A DNA stretch of 7,378 bases from Acidobacteriota bacterium (lineage in GTDB: Bacteria; Acidobacteriota; Polarisedimenticolia; Gp22-AA2): the NCBI GenBank assembly GCA_016177515.1, contig JACOUZ010000311.1, positions 1-7,378 on the forward strand. The letters are read 5' to 3'. A program made the position numbers and the translations under genes. This document shows, piece by piece, positions 5,663 through 7,378 of this stretch. Below the pieces are notes generated by a model, which saw only the letters and a list, made by a program, of their open reading frames with translations, made no database searches and was not told where the DNA came from. Each line of letters opens with the position of its first letter. Position 1 is the stretch's first letter.

Positions 5663-7236
5663 AGGTCCTGATCGCCGACAAGATCCTGCCGGTGTGCGCC
5701 GAGGTCCTGCGGCGCGCGGGGATCGAGGCGGACCACCGCCCGGGCATCTCCAGGGAGGACCTCCTGCGGGCGGCGGCGGACGTGGAGGGGATCGTGGTGC
5801 GCTCGGACACCCGCATCGGCGAGGAGGTCCTGCGCGCGGCTCCGAGGCTGCGCGTCGTCGGTCGCGCCGGGGCGGGGGTGGACAACATCGACGTGCCGGC
5901 CGCCACCAAGCGCGGCATCGTGGTGATGAACGCCCCGGGCGAGAACACCATCTCGGCCGCCGAGCACACCCTGTCTCTGCTCCTGGCGCTGGCCCGGCAG
6001 ATCCCCCAGGCCGACCGATCCATGAAGGCCGGCCGATGGGACCGCGGCCGCTTCCTCGGAGTGGAGCTGTTCGGCAAGGTGATCGGCATCCTGGGCCTGG
6101 GAAAGGTGGGACGGGAGGTGGCGGCGCGCGCCCGCGCCTTCGGCATGGAGGTGATCGGCTACGACCCGGTCCTCTCGGAGGACGTGGCCGCCCGGCTCGG
6201 CGCGGCCCTGGTGCCGATCGAGGCGATCTTCGCGCGATCCGACTTCATCTCGCTGCACCTGCCCCTCAGCGCCGGGACACGCCACCTGATCGGCCGCGAG
6301 CAGCTCCGTCGCTGCAGGCGGGGAGTGCGCATCCTGAACGTGGCGCGCGGCGGCATCATCGACGAGGCCGCCCTCATCGAAGGACTCCAGTCCGGGCAGG
6401 TGGCTGGCGCCGCACTGGACGTCTTCGAAACCGAGCCGCCGGCCGGCAGCCCCCTCCTCGCCCTCGACTCCGTGATCCTGACGCCGCACCTCGGCGCCTC
6501 GACCCAGGAGGCGCAGGAGAAGGTCGCGGTGCGCATCGCCGAGCAGATCGCCGCCTACCTCAAGGACGGGCTGGTCGCCAACGCGGTCAACGTGGAGGGG
6601 ATCGACCCGAAGCTCCTGCCGGCCCTGCTGCCCTACAGAGATCTGTGCGAGCGCCTCGGACGGCTCCTGTCCGCCCTGGCGCGCGGCCCGGTCTCGGAGG
6701 TGGTCCTCGAGTACTCGGGGGCGGTGCAGGAGTACCCGATGCGCCCGCTGACTGCTTCCTTTCTCAAGGGATTCCTGCAGGCCAAGCTCTCCGACCCGGT
6801 GAACGTCGTCAACGCCCACCTGCTCGCCAGGGACGCCGGCATCAGGGTCCTGGAGACGCGGGCCGCGGAGCCGCAGGATTTCGCGGCGCTCATCTCCACC
6901 ACGCTGCGCGGGCGGGACGGAACGCGCTCCGCCTCCGGGGCGCTGTTCGGCAAGCGCGAGCCGCGCCTGGTGCGCCTCGACGAGTTCCACCTCGACGCCA
7001 TCCCCGAAGGCTCGATGCTCATCGTCAGCAACGACGACCGGCCCGGCATGGTCGGGAGGATCGGGACGGCGCTCGGCGAGGCCTCGGTCAACATCGCCTA
7101 CCTGTCGCTGGGGCGCGACCGCTCGGGCGGCCGGGCGATTGCGATCTTCAACCTCGACTCGCCGGTCACCGACGATCTTCTTTCCCAGATCGCCCGGATC
7201 GACGGGGTGCTCTGGGCCGAGCGCGTCACCCTCTGA
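5659..7236 (+). CDS. serA: D-3-phosphoglycerate dehydrogenase
   Basis: Oxidises 3-phosphoglycerate to 3-phosphohydroxypyruvate with NAD, the committed step of the phosphorylated serine pathway. The 525-residue product is the long form. The split substrate-binding domain contains GAGVDNID (71-78). The Rossmann domain has GLGKVG (146-151), and the catalytic triad is R230 (NVARGG), E259 (DVFETEPP) and H277 (TPHLGAST). The spacing between these residues (29 and 18) matches the mycobacterial enzyme, and the length is close to the B. subtilis and M. tuberculosis proteins. Residues of about 318-452 form the extra intervening domain of long SerA. An ACT domain follows from about 453, with N458-D-D-R-P-G-M, the region where serine binds in regulated enzymes. 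Serine feedback inhibition is therefore likely. The ATG overlaps the aminotransferase stop by four bases and has AGGAG at 5646-5650 with 8-base spacing. Confidence 0.97.
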   Translation: MKVLIADKILPVCAEVLRRAGIEADHRPGISREDLLRAAADVEGIVVRSDTRIGEEVLRAAPRLRVVGRAGAGVDNIDVPAATKRGIVVMNAPGENTISAAEHTLSLLLALARQIPQADRSMKAGRWDRGRFLGVELFGKVIGILGLGKVGREVAARARAFGMEVIGYDPVLSEDVAARLGAALVPIEAIFARSDFISLHLPLSAGTRHLIGREQLRRCRRGVRILNVARGGIIDEAALIEGLQSGQVAGAALDVFETEPPAGSPLLALDSVILTPHLGASTQEAQEKVAVRIAEQIAAYLKDGLVANAVNVEGIDPKLLPALLPYRDLCERLGRLLSALARGPVSEVVLEYSGAVQEYPMRPLTASFLKGFLQAKLSDPVNVVNAHLLARDAGIRVLETRAAEPQDFAALISTTLRGRDGTRSASGALFGKREPRLVRLDEFHLDAIPEGSMLIVSNDDRPGMVGRIGTALGEASVNIAYLSLGRDRSGGRAIAIFNLDSPVTDDLLSQIARIDGVLWAERVTL

Positions 7237-7378
7237 TCCGGGCCCCGCACGGCGTCCCGCGCCGCACGACACCCGGTCGGCCCTGTCCGCGAGCGGTCGC
7301 ATGCCCGCCGGCGCACGAGCCCGCCACCGTTCCGCAGGGCGATAGCCACCCTTGATGAAGGCCTTGCCCCGCACAGAC
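7237..7378. other. Downstream stretch with no recognised gene
   Basis: GC-rich sequence following the serA stop. A five-base stem (CGGCG 7250-7254 with CGCCG 7260-7264, loop TCCCG) is present but short, with no T run, so no terminator can be claimed. An ATG at 7355 opens a frame that runs eight codons to the window edge (M-K-A-L-P-R-T-D). It could be the start of the next gene, but there is no good Shine-Dalgarno and too little protein to judge. Confidence 0.4.

Noticed and set aside
7237..7270. Intrinsic terminator after serA
   Set aside because: Only a five-base stem is visible and there is no T tract, so it cannot be told apart from random GC-rich pairing.
5593..7374. 593-codon open frame on the - strand opposite serA
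   Set aside because: It lies entirely antisense to a complete, motif-rich serA. Its translation is rich in R, G, A, D and H with no domain, as expected of a shadow frame in GC-rich coding DNA.
1..7378. A novel defence, mobile or biosynthetic system
   Set aside because: All six genes belong to well-known housekeeping families with intact active sites. There are no repeats of CRISPR type, integrases, transposases or unknown gene cassettes in the window.

Overview
This window is a tightly packed, single-strand run of six intact housekeeping genes from a GC-rich bacterium. All genes are on the + strand, in the order uppS, cdsA, dxr, rseP, a class V aminotransferase, and serA. The first four form a conserved gene neighbourhood found in many bacteria. 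It joins isoprenoid and cell-wall lipid carrier synthesis (UppS, DXR), phospholipid precursor synthesis (CdsA) and a site-2 intramembrane protease (RseP). The last two genes look like a serine-biosynthesis pair: SerA makes 3-phosphohydroxypyruvate, and the aminotransferase next to it is the obvious candidate to convert it to phosphoserine.

Layout. Bases 1-25 are almost pure C and look like a contig edge or sequencing artefact. Bases 26-301 carry no convincing gene but contain two GC-rich hairpins and a striking 30-base inverted repeat (28 of 30 paired) around a 61-base centre. A sigma70-like promoter at 302-331 lies just ahead of uppS. From uppS to serA the gaps are at most 28 bases. Three junctions overlap: cdsA/dxr by 1 base, dxr/rseP by 4, and aminotransferase/serA by 4. 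This suggests one operon with translational coupling. The largest uncertainty is the 28-base rseP/aminotransferase gap, where a second unit could begin. The last 142 bases hold no recognised gene. They show no clear terminator and at most the first few codons of a following gene.

Organism. GC content is very high by eye. DXR shows the MEP isoprenoid route. The tandem PDZ domains in RseP resemble those of diderm (Gram-negative) bacteria rather than the single-PDZ Firmicute form. SerA has the long form with an extra C-terminal region plus an ACT domain, and its catalytic residue spacing matches the mycobacterial enzyme. Together with the non-SerC aminotransferase, this would suit an uncultured Acidobacteriota-like or similar GC-rich diderm. 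The sequence alone does not settle the phylum.

How the genes fit together. UppS uses isopentenyl units that DXR helps to make. CdsA makes CDP-diacylglycerol. SerA and the aminotransferase lead to L-serine, the co-substrate of phosphatidylserine synthase, which also uses CDP-diacylglycerol. The operon may therefore coordinate envelope precursor supply with RseP-based envelope surveillance; this is inference. I found no mobile element, CRISPR array, toxin or defence gene, or RNA gene, and no evidence of a novel multi-gene system. The inverted repeat is the one piece of structure that the genes do not explain.
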